Shown: positions 1-5,956 of the stretch, in pieces
Layout: every line of letters starts with the position of its first letter
Numbering within the stretch: the first letter of the stretch is position 1
Virus record (IMG/VR): IMGVR_UViG_3300010885_035744
Span: 1-27,354 of that record
DNA: 27,354 nucleotides
Reading direction: 5' to 3' (one strand)
DNA from: a virus
Notes under the pieces: model-generated
The model's input: the letters and a program-made list of their open reading frames with translations, nothing else
What the model was told of the DNA's origin: nothing
Database searches by the model: none
Made by a program: the position numbers and the translations under genes

Positions 1-25
1 AATACGCACAATCTAAAGGCTTTTC
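1..25 (+). repeat. 25-bp direct repeat, copy 1
   Basis: Positions 1-25 (starting AATACGCACAATCTAAAGGC) recur exactly at 366-390. The left copy is cut by the window edge, so the repeat may be longer. Confidence 0.85.
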
Positions 26-319
26 GATATGAGTAAAGCCATATCGACATGTGACATCTCAATATGACGCAAGCCATATCGACATGCACTGAGACACGCA
101 CCATGAGCGGCGCTGAGAAGAGATGTCGACATACACCATGAGGTACATGCATGCAAGGGGAATCTTTCTCAGCCGCCTGTCACATGTCGATATGACTTGA
201 CACTTGTCTCAAGGTGTGTATGCGGCTCGGCACCGTATGTCGATATGGCTTGACACTTGCTCACGCACCGTGTATGTGGCTCCGCTCGCTCGGTCAGCGC
301 CACAACTCGAGATGTCGAC

Positions 320-337
320 GCAGAAAACCCTTATTTT
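320..337 (+). repeat. 18-bp direct repeat, copy 1
   Basis: GCAGAAAACCCTTATTTT here is repeated exactly at 403-420. In this copy GCAGAAAA (320-327) can also pair with TTTTCTGC (344-351) to form a hairpin. Confidence 0.8.
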
Positions 338-365
338 CATTGGCTTTTCTGCATCACGCATGCAG

Positions 366-390
366 AATACGCACAATCTAAAGGCTTTTC
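366..390 (+). repeat. 25-bp direct repeat, copy 2
   Basis: Exact second copy of positions 1-25, ending in AAGGCTTTTC. It is embedded among short A- and T-rich hairpins. Confidence 0.85.
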
Positions 391-402
391 TGACACCGAC
401 GT

Positions 403-420
403 GCAGAAAACCCTTATTTT
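403..420 (+). repeat. 18-bp direct repeat, copy 2
   Basis: Exact second copy of 320-337. It forms the left part of a terminator-like hairpin. Confidence 0.8.
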
Positions 421-431
421 ATAAGGCTTTT
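408..431 (+). terminator. Probable rho-independent terminator
   Basis: CCTTAT (412-417) and ATAAGG (421-426) form a perfect stem around TTT, extended by flanking A/T pairs and followed by CTTTTT. It would end a transcript entering from the left edge. Confidence 0.5.
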
Positions 432-438
432 TGGTCAC

Positions 439-474
439 ACCCCCCACCCTTTAGTTGCGCTCGCAAGGGGGGGC
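439..474. other. GC-rich imperfect hairpin
   Basis: A C-rich run followed by ACCCTTT can fold back on AAGGGGGGGCGGG across a short loop containing TTGCGCTCGC. It lies between the probable terminator and the first gene. No U-tract follows, so a terminator role is unproven. Confidence 0.35.
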
Positions 475-532
475 GGGCCTAGAGTACAAATATGGCGGAG
501 GGTCTATAGAGGCCAATGAGTAGTGGGGCGTG

Positions 533-538
533 TATAAT
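533..538 (+). promoter_or_regulatory. -10 box of leaderless gene at 546
   Basis: A perfect TATAAT lies 7 nt before ATG 546, so transcription should begin at or beside the start codon. No Shine-Dalgarno sequence precedes this ATG. Confidence 0.65.
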
Positions 539-545
539 GGGCGTT

Positions 546-956
546 ATGTCACGTCAAGACCATTTCAATGCGGGGGCAGGTGTCCCCCCTGAGCCTGAAA
601 AGCCTGTAAATCCTCTTGTGAGTGGAAAAGGGGGCCTGAGCGAGGTGTCACAGCCCCCTGCGGGAATTAGGTATCGAAGCGCTGAATCGGGAAATAGGTT
701 CTCCACTGGTGGAGGTATTGAATTCGATACCGAATCGGTCAGGGCGGGTGATTTGACAAAGGACCATGCCTTCTTGTGTGCATGCGGGCGTATTCATTCC
801 TACAATAATGAAATTAAGCCAATGGGTAGCGGGCAAGTCAAGGTCCATTCCTCGCATGGTCATTCATTTGATGCAGATAAAGAAATTACTGTTATCAAAG
901 GTATTGATCGGGATACTCGTAAGCAGATAAATAAGTACCCATGGGAAGCAATTTAA
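546..956 (+). CDS. Hypothetical protein with RRDHF-type N-terminal signature
   Basis: 136 residues, function not recognised. The frame is open from 516, but ATG 546 is preferred: it follows TATAAT at the spacing seen for many genes here, and it places MSRQDHFNAGAG at the N-terminus, matching MTNRRDHFDAGH in the proteins at 1457 and 1820. Past a Pro/Gly-rich stretch (about residues 13-40) is a compact region containing CACGRIH and HSSHGHSF, whose Cys and His residues could bind metal, though no known zinc finger is recognised. The only homology visible is the N-terminal signature. It is the first gene after the repeat block. Confidence 0.7.
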   Translation: MSRQDHFNAGAGVPPEPEKPVNPLVSGKGGLSEVSQPPAGIRYRSAESGNRFSTGGGIEFDTESVRAGDLTKDHAFLCACGRIHSYNNEIKPMGSGQVKVHSSHGHSFDADKEITVIKGIDRDTRKQINKYPWEAI

Positions 957-990
957 AGTAATCTATGGAGCATTGCGAGTAGTGGTGTGG

Positions 991-996
991 CATAAT
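991..996 (+). promoter_or_regulatory. -10 box of leaderless gene at 1003
   Basis: CATAAT ends 6 nt before ATG 1003. No Shine-Dalgarno sequence is seen. Confidence 0.6.
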
Positions 997-1002
997 TGAA
1001 GA

Positions 1003-1389
1003 ATGGCTGCCGCTGATCACCTCAATGAACATATAAAAAGTTTTACTCCCTATGCAAAATCACGAGGATGGGATACTTGTGATGGTGCAGGAGGAAATTG
1101 TGAAATGGCAACAAACTACTTTTTAGATCATGCAGAGGATGCAGCCCACAAAGAAGGACTACACACAGAAGTAGCTAGATTAAGAGGGCCTAAATTTGAT
1201 GTCAGTAAGGGAGATTCCCATTCACGAAAAACTAATTCAACAGAAATAGAGCATGTTGTTCCTGTTATTGATGGTTTTATAGTGGACTGGACCATGCGCC
1301 AATTTAATCCAGACGCTGATTTTCCTCATGTTGAAGAAGAGTACTCATACAAATCAAAATGGAACGGTGAAGGCGGCGAATGGGCCTGA
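1003..1389 (+). CDS. Papain-like/transglutaminase-like fold protein (C-H-D)
   Basis: 128 residues. The layout GNCEMATNYF (Cys33), EHVVPVIDG (His84) and VDWTMRQFNP (Asp95) matches the Cys-His-Asp order of small papain-like or transglutaminase-like cysteine enzymes. In such proteins a Gly-x-Cys begins a helix, His lies on a strand, and Asp precedes W-T-x-R-Q-F. Related domains occur as toxin or peptidase modules in actinobacteria and their phages. The N-terminus MAAADHLNEH resembles the MAAxDN signature of genes at 2599, 3639, 7871 and 23335. There is no signal peptide, so it probably acts inside the cell or is carried in the virion. Its substrate is unknown, and the fold assignment rests on motif order alone. 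Confidence 0.55.
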   Translation: MAAADHLNEHIKSFTPYAKSRGWDTCDGAGGNCEMATNYFLDHAEDAAHKEGLHTEVARLRGPKFDVSKGDSHSRKTNSTEIEHVVPVIDGFIVDWTMRQFNPDADFPHVEEEYSYKSKWNGEGGEWA

Positions 1390-1444
1390 ACAATGGCTGC
1401 GTGGGCAATACCATTACTATTCGGCTAAATAGTATGTGATGAGA

Positions 1445-1450
1445 TACAAT
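1445..1450 (+). promoter_or_regulatory. -10 box of leaderless gene at 1457
   Basis: TACAAT ends 6 nt before ATG 1457. Confidence 0.6.
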
Positions 1451-1456
1451 TGGGAC

Positions 1457-1762
1457 ATGACGAACCGTAGAGATCACTTCGACGCTGGGCACGACCCCGA
1501 GTTTGCAGCGCAGCAGCGCCTACTGCATGAATATAGGGATTGGCACCACCAAAACCTTCCCTATGATGAAAATTCCAGTGACCCTGAAGAGCAGGCAAAA
1601 GCCAAAGCTTATTCAGATACTTTAAGGAACATGTATGAGGGTCTACGGCCTGAACAGATTACTGACAGGCATGTTGCTGAGATGGAACGAGACCCTCAGG
1701 GTACCGGACCCCATAAAGCTGCTATGGGTAACGCTGAAGCCGAGTACAGAGAATATATGTGA
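1457..1762 (+). CDS. Hypothetical protein with MTNRRDHFDAGH N-terminus
   Basis: 101 residues, function not recognised. An in-frame ATG at 1436 exists, but 1457 lies 6 nt after TACAAT and begins MTNRRDHFDAGH, identical for twelve residues to the protein at 1820. The remainder is hydrophilic and probably helical, rich in Glu, Gln, Arg and His, with no Cys and no membrane segment. The two genes agree at nucleotide level through the first 12 codons apart from third-position changes, and then diverge. This suggests a conserved terminal signature on different bodies rather than a recent whole-gene duplication. Confidence 0.7.
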   Translation: MTNRRDHFDAGHDPEFAAQQRLLHEYRDWHHQNLPYDENSSDPEEQAKAKAYSDTLRNMYEGLRPEQITDRHVAEMERDPQGTGPHKAAMGNAEAEYREYM

Positions 1763-1765
1763 TTA

Positions 1766-1785
1766 GGGCCTCTGCCCGCCTTTTT
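1766..1785 (+). terminator. Weak terminator-like hairpin
   Basis: GGGC (1766-1769) and GCCC (1774-1777) form a short stem with a CTCT loop, followed shortly by TTTTT (1781-1785). The stem is only 4 bp. Confidence 0.3.
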
Positions 1786-1806
1786 CCTAATTTTTGCGTA
1801 ATGGGC

Positions 1807-1812
1807 TATAAT
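1807..1812 (+). promoter_or_regulatory. -10 box of leaderless gene at 1820
   Basis: TATAAT ends 7 nt before ATG 1820. Confidence 0.65.
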
Positions 1813-1819
1813 TGTGTCC

Positions 1820-2350
1820 ATGACGAATCGTAGAGATCATTTCGATGCTGGGCATGGGAACCCTGAACATTCCCTAGAAGGAATGATGTCCAAGCGTGAA
1901 CAGAGCCGCATTGCCGGTGAAGCCTTCGGTGGTCATCTATGGGATTCCATGGAGGAGATGATGGGTGGGCCGGGTTCCTACAAGGCATCACTGCGTCTTG
2001 CAGCCACTGGTCATGCTCACGACAAGTTCTCGGGTGAAGATGTGCGCTTCGATGAGGAAGACTATCCCTATCTACATCATCAGGTTACACCGTCAATTCA
2101 TGTTGAATATCCGATTCCACATGAGTCATCTAAGCCTACCGATGAAGACACGGACAAAGAGTACTTCTACGCCACTATGTACAAGACTAATGCCCGTGGG
2201 CAGAAGGCCCCGCTAGATGCTTTGTACATTCCGGGGCTGGCTCGTCACGATCCAAATTACATCAAGGACTCGGCAAAGGAATGGGTTGACGAGACCTACA
2301 CGCCGAGCAAAGAAGGTTATGATCTCAACGCTCGTGGGTCTTACGAATAG
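1820..2350 (+). CDS. Hypothetical protein with MTNRRDHFDAGH N-terminus
   Basis: 176 residues, function not recognised. An upstream in-frame GTG at 1814 is rejected in favour of ATG 1820, which fits the -10 spacing and the shared N-terminus. After MTNRRDHFDAGH comes an acidic, Met-rich helix region (about 20-50). A beta-rich part follows, with many Tyr and His residues (PYLHHQ, IHVEYPIPHE, EYFYATMYKT). The C-terminal half contains DALYIPGLARHDPNYI. There is no signal peptide or membrane helix. The gene stands alone between its own promoter and the dyad-controlled promoter of the next operon. Confidence 0.7.
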   Translation: MTNRRDHFDAGHGNPEHSLEGMMSKREQSRIAGEAFGGHLWDSMEEMMGGPGSYKASLRLAATGHAHDKFSGEDVRFDEEDYPYLHHQVTPSIHVEYPIPHESSKPTDEDTDKEYFYATMYKTNARGQKAPLDALYIPGLARHDPNYIKDSAKEWVDETYTPSKEGYDLNARGSYE

Positions 2351-2357
2351 TTCGATT

Positions 2358-2381
2358 AACTATACCAATAATGGTATAGTT
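2358..2381 (+). promoter_or_regulatory. Promoter with perfect 10-bp inverted repeat over the -10 box
   Basis: AACTATACCA (2358-2367) and TGGTATAGTT (2372-2381) are perfect inverted arms around a 4-nt centre. The right arm contains the -10 box TATAGT (2375-2380), which ends 6 nt before ATG 2387. A dyad covering the -10 suggests a repressor operator; a hairpin in the DNA or RNA is the alternative. Confidence 0.6.
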
Positions 2382-2386
2382 TAGTT

Positions 2387-2599
2387 ATGAAAGACGATAA
2401 CTCTCCTGAAGCGAGGCAGGCTCGCTCCGATGCTCTAGTAGCTCGAACTCAACGTGCTGCTGCTTTTGCCAAATCAAGTGGGTATTCAGCGAACGCTCAG
2501 GCGGCAAGGGAGAAACGTCGTATCCGACGTAATAATGGTCAGGAACAGTTGTTTTCGACTGATACAGAACTTGATCGCCGCCATCCTGAGGAGTTCTGA
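2387..2599 (+). CDS. Small basic helical protein with QEQLF motif
   Basis: 70 residues, function not recognised. It is Ala/Arg/Lys-rich and probably helical through residue 48 (RQARSDALVARTQRAAAF, REKRRIRRNN). Then GQEQLFSTDTEL places QEQLF at 52-56, a fit to the Q-x-x-L-F pattern of bacterial sliding-clamp-binding peptides. The tail is acidic. It is the first gene of an operon: its stop overlaps the next start by one base (TGATG at 2597-2601), implying translational coupling. The basic helical body could bind nucleic acid, but nothing specific is recognised. Confidence 0.7.
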   Translation: MKDDNSPEARQARSDALVARTQRAAAFAKSSGYSANAQAAREKRRIRRNNGQEQLFSTDTELDRRHPEEF

Positions 2600-3639
2600 T
2601 GGCTGCAATAGATAACATTCAAGAACAACTTTTTGATGATTCCGTAGGAAGACTTACTCCTGAGCAGGAAGCACAATCCCGTAGAGAAATCCTAACCAGT
2701 CATGGAAACAAAAATCCTGCGCTGATTGAACACATTGCACAGGATACGTCAATACCCACGAGTGACCTTCATACTCTTCATAATAAGTCTATTAATATTA
2801 TGACAGATAGTGATATGCGCGATTACCCTCAAGCATCAGGGTTTTCGGAGGCACCGATCATTGATGATGGGACTCCGGCCTCCATTGGTATACATCCCTT
2901 AATGGCAACAGGTCATTTATCAAAATACGGTCCTAGAACGGTAGCGCATGAAATAGGGCACGCTATGCATTCGGGAAGACTTCCGACCTCTAGAGTAGAG
3001 AATATTCCGACAGGAATACTACGGAACCTAAAATATCCTGCATCAGAAGGTTCAGCAGAGGGGTACAGTGCACGGTACACAGCCCCTGATGCTCCCCATA
3101 GCAGTATGTACACTCCTGAATTCTTTTCTCAGTCTATGAACACCCGGTGGCAGACTCCACACGGACCTGAATTGTTCTCACGAGCACATAGTTGGACACA
3201 AAGCACAGGTCAGGGCCTTGATATATCCGATTTCAGGAGAATTAAAGATATTTCTCATGTACTTGCTTCTGATTACGATAAGGATTCTTACGGTGACGAA
3301 GTTTCCACTCGTAATGATGTAGGCAACACTCCAATCGATGTAGGTCATCGAATGGCAATAAATGAGATCGACCGCCGTGATCCTTCTGTAAAAACTCCTA
3401 AATTTGAAGATGAACGTCGTAAACGAGATATGGTTATCAATGGGCAATACGTTCAAGGATCTTTGATGCCAGATCTTGTTCCTGAGACTAATCAGTATGG
3501 CGATACCCCTGTTGATCCTTCCGAACTAGCTCCCTCTAGCTGGGGAAAGCATATGCAATTCAAGAAAAAACAGTCAGAAGATAGGTTTCAAAGATGGGCA
3601 ACTGAGCAACGACGCCCGAGATCTGGAAAACAAGACTGA
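2599..3639 (+). CDS. Zincin-like metallopeptidase-fold protein (HEIGH)
   Basis: 346 residues. VAHEIGHAMHSG has the HExxH zinc motif at 117-121, and EGSAEGYSARY (Glu150/Glu154) downstream is a plausible third-ligand segment, as in gluzincin-like folds. The same arrangement, HE(I/Y)GH then EGxA(D/E), occurs in the proteins at 4639 and 5957. The N-terminus MAAIDNIQEQLF combines the MAAxDN signature with QEQLF (8-12). There is no signal peptide, so this is not an obvious secreted protease and may be cytoplasmic or virion-borne. The charged C-terminal third (250-346) is Arg/Lys/Asp-rich. The target protein is unknown. Starts and stops overlap on both sides (TGATG). Confidence 0.65.
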   Translation: MAAIDNIQEQLFDDSVGRLTPEQEAQSRREILTSHGNKNPALIEHIAQDTSIPTSDLHTLHNKSINIMTDSDMRDYPQASGFSEAPIIDDGTPASIGIHPLMATGHLSKYGPRTVAHEIGHAMHSGRLPTSRVENIPTGILRNLKYPASEGSAEGYSARYTAPDAPHSSMYTPEFFSQSMNTRWQTPHGPELFSRAHSWTQSTGQGLDISDFRRIKDISHVLASDYDKDSYGDEVSTRNDVGNTPIDVGHRMAINEIDRRDPSVKTPKFEDERRKRDMVINGQYVQGSLMPDLVPETNQYGDTPVDPSELAPSSWGKHMQFKKKQSEDRFQRWATEQRRPRSGKQD

Positions 3640-3980
3640 TGGCAGCAGCAGACAATATTCGAAACGATCAATTTCGTATGGAGTACTTAACACGGGATAC
3701 GGGTGGATCTAAGCCCCGACACGTTGTAAAGGCTTTTTTAGGAGATGGAGATACACCCTTAGGAAGTATGGGTTGGACGTCTGATGGTATTACAAGTATC
3801 GACGTATATGACCCTAACAACACTAGGAAGGGTATTGCGACGGCTATGTGGGAACATGGTCATCGTTTAGCGGAAGAAAACGCACGGATACCTAAGCCCA
3901 AACATAGTAGTGATCGCACGAGGGAAGGCGATGCATGGGCAAGGGCTGTAGGTGGACGGTTGCCTCGTCGCAAGCAGTAA
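3639..3980 (+). CDS. GNAT-family N-acetyltransferase
   Basis: 113 residues, a minimal GNAT core. ITSIDVYDPNNTRKGIATAM has the acetyl-CoA-binding signature: a strand, then R-K-G-I-A at 63-67 leading into a helix. The C-terminal PKHSSDRTREGDAWARAVGG resembles the HSxxRTxxGxAWA tail common in actinophage GNAT proteins. The acceptor substrate is unknown. The N-terminus MAAADNIRNDQF carries the MAAxDN signature. The start overlaps the stop of the zincin gene (TGATG at 3637-3641), so the two are made together. This is the last gene of the 2387-3980 operon. Confidence 0.72.
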   Translation: MAAADNIRNDQFRMEYLTRDTGGSKPRHVVKAFLGDGDTPLGSMGWTSDGITSIDVYDPNNTRKGIATAMWEHGHRLAEENARIPKPKHSSDRTREGDAWARAVGGRLPRRKQ

Positions 3981-4030
3981 GGGCGGCGTAGGGAGGGAGC
4001 GTTTAGCCCCTTGCCCTCTCAGTTACAAAG

Positions 4031-4050
4031 ATCCTCTTATAGGATATACT
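4031..4050 (+). promoter_or_regulatory. Promoter of 4058 with small dyad touching the -10
   Basis: ATCCT (4031-4035) and AGGAT (4041-4045) are inverted arms directly upstream of and touching the -10 box TATACT (4045-4050). The box ends 7 nt before ATG 4058. Confidence 0.5.
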
Positions 4051-4057
4051 AGTAGGC

Positions 4058-4345
4058 ATGGGTATCTTTCATAAGCTTAAGCACTCCGGTGATCACGGTC
4101 AGATAGCGAACACTAGGGGTGACACATCCTCGTTGCTTCCTCGGGGTGTTGCGGGACCTATGCTTCCTCGTCAGGCCGGTTATGCTGACGCTAAGGCCGG
4201 TAAACCCTTGTATGAGGGAGATCCTCGCTCAGGTGCAGGTAACTGGGACAATCCCTCAGAGAGTTACTTCATGGGTCATATGGATTACGCCTATGAGAAT
4301 GCCGACAAACTCTATCCTTCTCTATTCTCTGGGTCAACAGAATAG
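4058..4345 (+). CDS. Hypothetical protein, GYADAKAG-containing
   Basis: 95 residues. It contains QAGYADAKAGKP (about 40-51) and later FMGHMDYAYENADKLY. A GY.DA..G.P...-spaced-Y..GY..A pattern is seen in small phage and bacterial proteins of unknown function. The N-terminal 35 residues are Gly/Pro/Arg-rich and probably disordered. It is a single-gene unit with its own leaderless promoter and a terminator downstream. No enzymatic motif is visible. Confidence 0.65.
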   Translation: MGIFHKLKHSGDHGQIANTRGDTSSLLPRGVAGPMLPRQAGYADAKAGKPLYEGDPRSGAGNWDNPSESYFMGHMDYAYENADKLYPSLFSGSTE

Positions 4346-4386
4346 AATACTGATATGTGAGAATCACACAGTCTAATTACACACTG

Positions 4387-4408
4387 CCGGTCCTACGGGG
4401 CCGGTTTT
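4387..4408 (+). terminator. Rho-independent terminator with UACG tetraloop
   Basis: CCGGTCC (4387-4393) pairs with GGGCCGG (4398-4404, one G-U pair) around a C(UACG)G tetraloop, the extra-stable UNCG type, and is followed by TTTT. It ends the 4058 transcript. Confidence 0.75.
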
Positions 4409-4480
4409 GTGCTATAAAACGCATAATAAAGTGTATGAGGACCTATTCACCAATTTTTTTCGGAATCTATTGTGGTGTGT

Positions 4481-4486
4481 CATAAT
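4481..4486 (+). promoter_or_regulatory. -10 box of leaderless gene at 4493
   Basis: CATAAT ends 6 nt before ATG 4493, within the sequence GTGTGTCATAATTGATCT. Almost the same box (GTGTGGCATAATTGAAGA) precedes the gene at 1003. Confidence 0.6.
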
Positions 4487-4492
4487 TGATCT

Positions 4493-4639
4493 ATGCCGTA
4501 TGACATTAAGCCTAAGGGTACACAGTTCCAGCTTGTCCTAGAGCGCACCGGCAAGGTGCTGGGGACGCACGCTACCAAGGCCGAGGCGCAAGCTCAAATC
4601 GGGGCAATAGAAGCCTCCAAAGCACGACGGGGTAAATAA
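4493..4639 (+). CDS. Small conserved phage protein, 48 aa
   Basis: A short gene, 48 residues: MPYDIKPKGTQFQLVLERTG, then KVLGTHATKAEAQAQIGAIE and ASKARRGK. A two- to three-strand sheet followed by an alpha helix with the pattern G-x-H-x-T-K-A-E-A-x-A-Q-I-x-A is frequent in tiny proteins of actinophages and cyanophages, often near head genes. Its role is unknown. The stop overlaps the next start by one base (TAATG), so it leads the operon 4493-8635. The start is fixed by the -10 box 6 nt upstream. Confidence 0.75.
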   Translation: MPYDIKPKGTQFQLVLERTGKVLGTHATKAEAQAQIGAIEASKARRGK

Positions 4640-5955
4640 TGACACTAGGCAAGCAATTCGAAAACACTTATTGGCATGACGACGACGGGCGTACGAATTT
4701 CTCTTTAGTAAATAAAGAATCAAAAGAAGGCAAACCTATAAATTCTTCCATGACCGGCACCCTTGATAGGAAATTCGGCGGTGACGAAGGAAAATATTTA
4801 AGTGCTCTTGCCGAAATGGGAAGAATAGAGAGTACACCCCTTCAAGGAATGCTGTTCAGTCCTTATACCGGTACTGGGTTGAAAGGCGATCCCACAGTAG
4901 ATCCTGATGAACGCCAGAAGCGCATCCGCCAAGCCTTAGGACAGCAACTTACTGACAAGGATGAGGCTGACGACCTCGTTTCTGGCACACGACATGAAAG
5001 GTCTAAAGAAGCTTGGGCAGATAATGCTAGCTATGCCGCTGAAATCGACGGACTTGACCCTGATGTTGCTGCAAACAAGTCAAGAGAAAGACATGATAGG
5101 TCGGGACGACAGTTTGTAGACTGGATGGACAACAGCGACCTTCCAATGAATGAGCTTAGAAAATTAGCCGACGAAGATTTTCTGGCTGTCGCTTACCCTG
5201 AAGAAGCACATCGGGGAGGTTATTACAATCAGAGTGGAAAACTTATAGTTGTAGCTGGTAATAGTACTCCCGAACTTCGGGCAGAAGGAAAACATTTTCC
5301 AAATAGTAGAGCCAGTACCCTCATGCATGAGTATGGGCACGCCGCAGATTTTGAAATTCATCGTGGAAGAGACCCGTTAGCACAACAAATTGATAGAAAA
5401 GGTGTAACAGCAGATCCTGTTCAAGAAGGAATAGCTGACGGGTATGCCGATAAACATCAGAGGCATGCGGGTGCTTTAGAGTCAGTAAGACGAGATCAAC
5501 ATGAAGCTGATAATGCTCATCAAACAGGATATGGGATAAGTCATTGGTCCGACGGTCCTTCTGTAAGATCCGCTTTATATGCCGCCTCTCGCTTTATCAC
5601 AGCCCGAAGAGGTAATAGTTCTTCTATTCCTTTTAAATCTGCTGATGTTGTTGCTCCCCCTGACCCTTCAATAGGTTCACATCCAGCTAATGTTCAATGG
5701 GCCAATGAACGTGCTGTGCACGATCATCAACTAGCTAACATTTGGGAGCACAATCCTGATATCCATGACTCTATGGAACGTGCCGGAATGGGCGACATTG
5801 CTAGATACGTTCATGCCAAGCACTTTGATCCTCAAGCAAGCCGCCGTGAAGCCTTCTGGAGTCACAGGGAACCTGATAGTGAAGTTCCTGTCGAAGACCG
5901 TGAAACTCCTCCTCCCGCTAAATACGACGAACCTCTACCTTTAGAAGGAATATAA
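4639..5955 (+). CDS. Zincin-like metallopeptidase-fold protein (HEYGH), paralogue A
   Basis: 438 residues. LMHEYGHAADFE gives HExxH at 230-234, and DPVQEGIADGYAD (Glu263) supplies the likely third zinc ligand. The N-terminus MTLGKQFENTYWHDDDG and an internal QGMLFSPYTGTG (QGMLF 69-73) are shared with the next protein, together with EGxAD and a downstream RxALYAA(S/T)R segment. The C-terminus PLPLEGI resembles the neighbour's FDLEGI. The region 120-200 has no counterpart in the neighbour, so the pair are diverged tandem paralogues. No signal peptide is seen. A cytoplasmic or virion-packaged protease is likely, with an unknown target. An inactive zincin-fold scaffold is the alternative. Confidence 0.68.
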   Translation: MTLGKQFENTYWHDDDGRTNFSLVNKESKEGKPINSSMTGTLDRKFGGDEGKYLSALAEMGRIESTPLQGMLFSPYTGTGLKGDPTVDPDERQKRIRQALGQQLTDKDEADDLVSGTRHERSKEAWADNASYAAEIDGLDPDVAANKSRERHDRSGRQFVDWMDNSDLPMNELRKLADEDFLAVAYPEEAHRGGYYNQSGKLIVVAGNSTPELRAEGKHFPNSRASTLMHEYGHAADFEIHRGRDPLAQQIDRKGVTADPVQEGIADGYADKHQRHAGALESVRRDQHEADNAHQTGYGISHWSDGPSVRSALYAASRFITARRGNSSSIPFKSADVVAPPDPSIGSHPANVQWANERAVHDHQLANIWEHNPDIHDSMERAGMGDIARYVHAKHFDPQASRREAFWSHREPDSEVPVEDRETPPPAKYDEPLPLEGI

Positions 5956-5956
5956 A

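Larger units (their letters stand above)
1..515. repeat. Non-coding repeat-rich region with TCGAYAT motif array
   Basis: No convincing gene is present. The 12-mer CATATCGACATG occurs at 40-51 and 75-86 (both within AAGCCATATCGACATG). Its reverse complement CATGTCGATATG occurs at 183-194, and a one-base variant TATGTCGATATG at 236-247. A perfect palindrome ATGTCGACAT sits between them at 123-132, and partial copies lie near 24-31 and 311-318. The two right-hand copies are each followed by a shared (A/G)CTTGACACTTG. Such arrays can be replication origins, partition sites, operators or packaging sites; the sequence does not say which. The window starts inside this block, so its full extent is unknown. 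Confidence 0.75.

Noticed and set aside
204-482. 92-residue open frame across the repeat block
   Set aside because: It runs through direct repeats and the probable terminator, has no ribosome site or -10 at leaderless spacing, and its composition is unlike the real genes.
1-515. CRISPR-like array
   Set aside because: The repeats are short, unevenly spaced and in both orientations, without uniform spacers or cas genes.
4031-4045. T4-like prohead protease cleavage sites at the LEGI/LELEL C-termini of effector proteins
   Set aside because: Considered for the C-termini of 4639, 5957 and 23335, but the residue two before the final Glu does not fit the (L/I)-x-E rule.
4119-4376. 85-residue frame overlapping gene 4058
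   Set aside because: It runs past the stop of 4058 toward the terminator, has no start signal and an unlikely composition.
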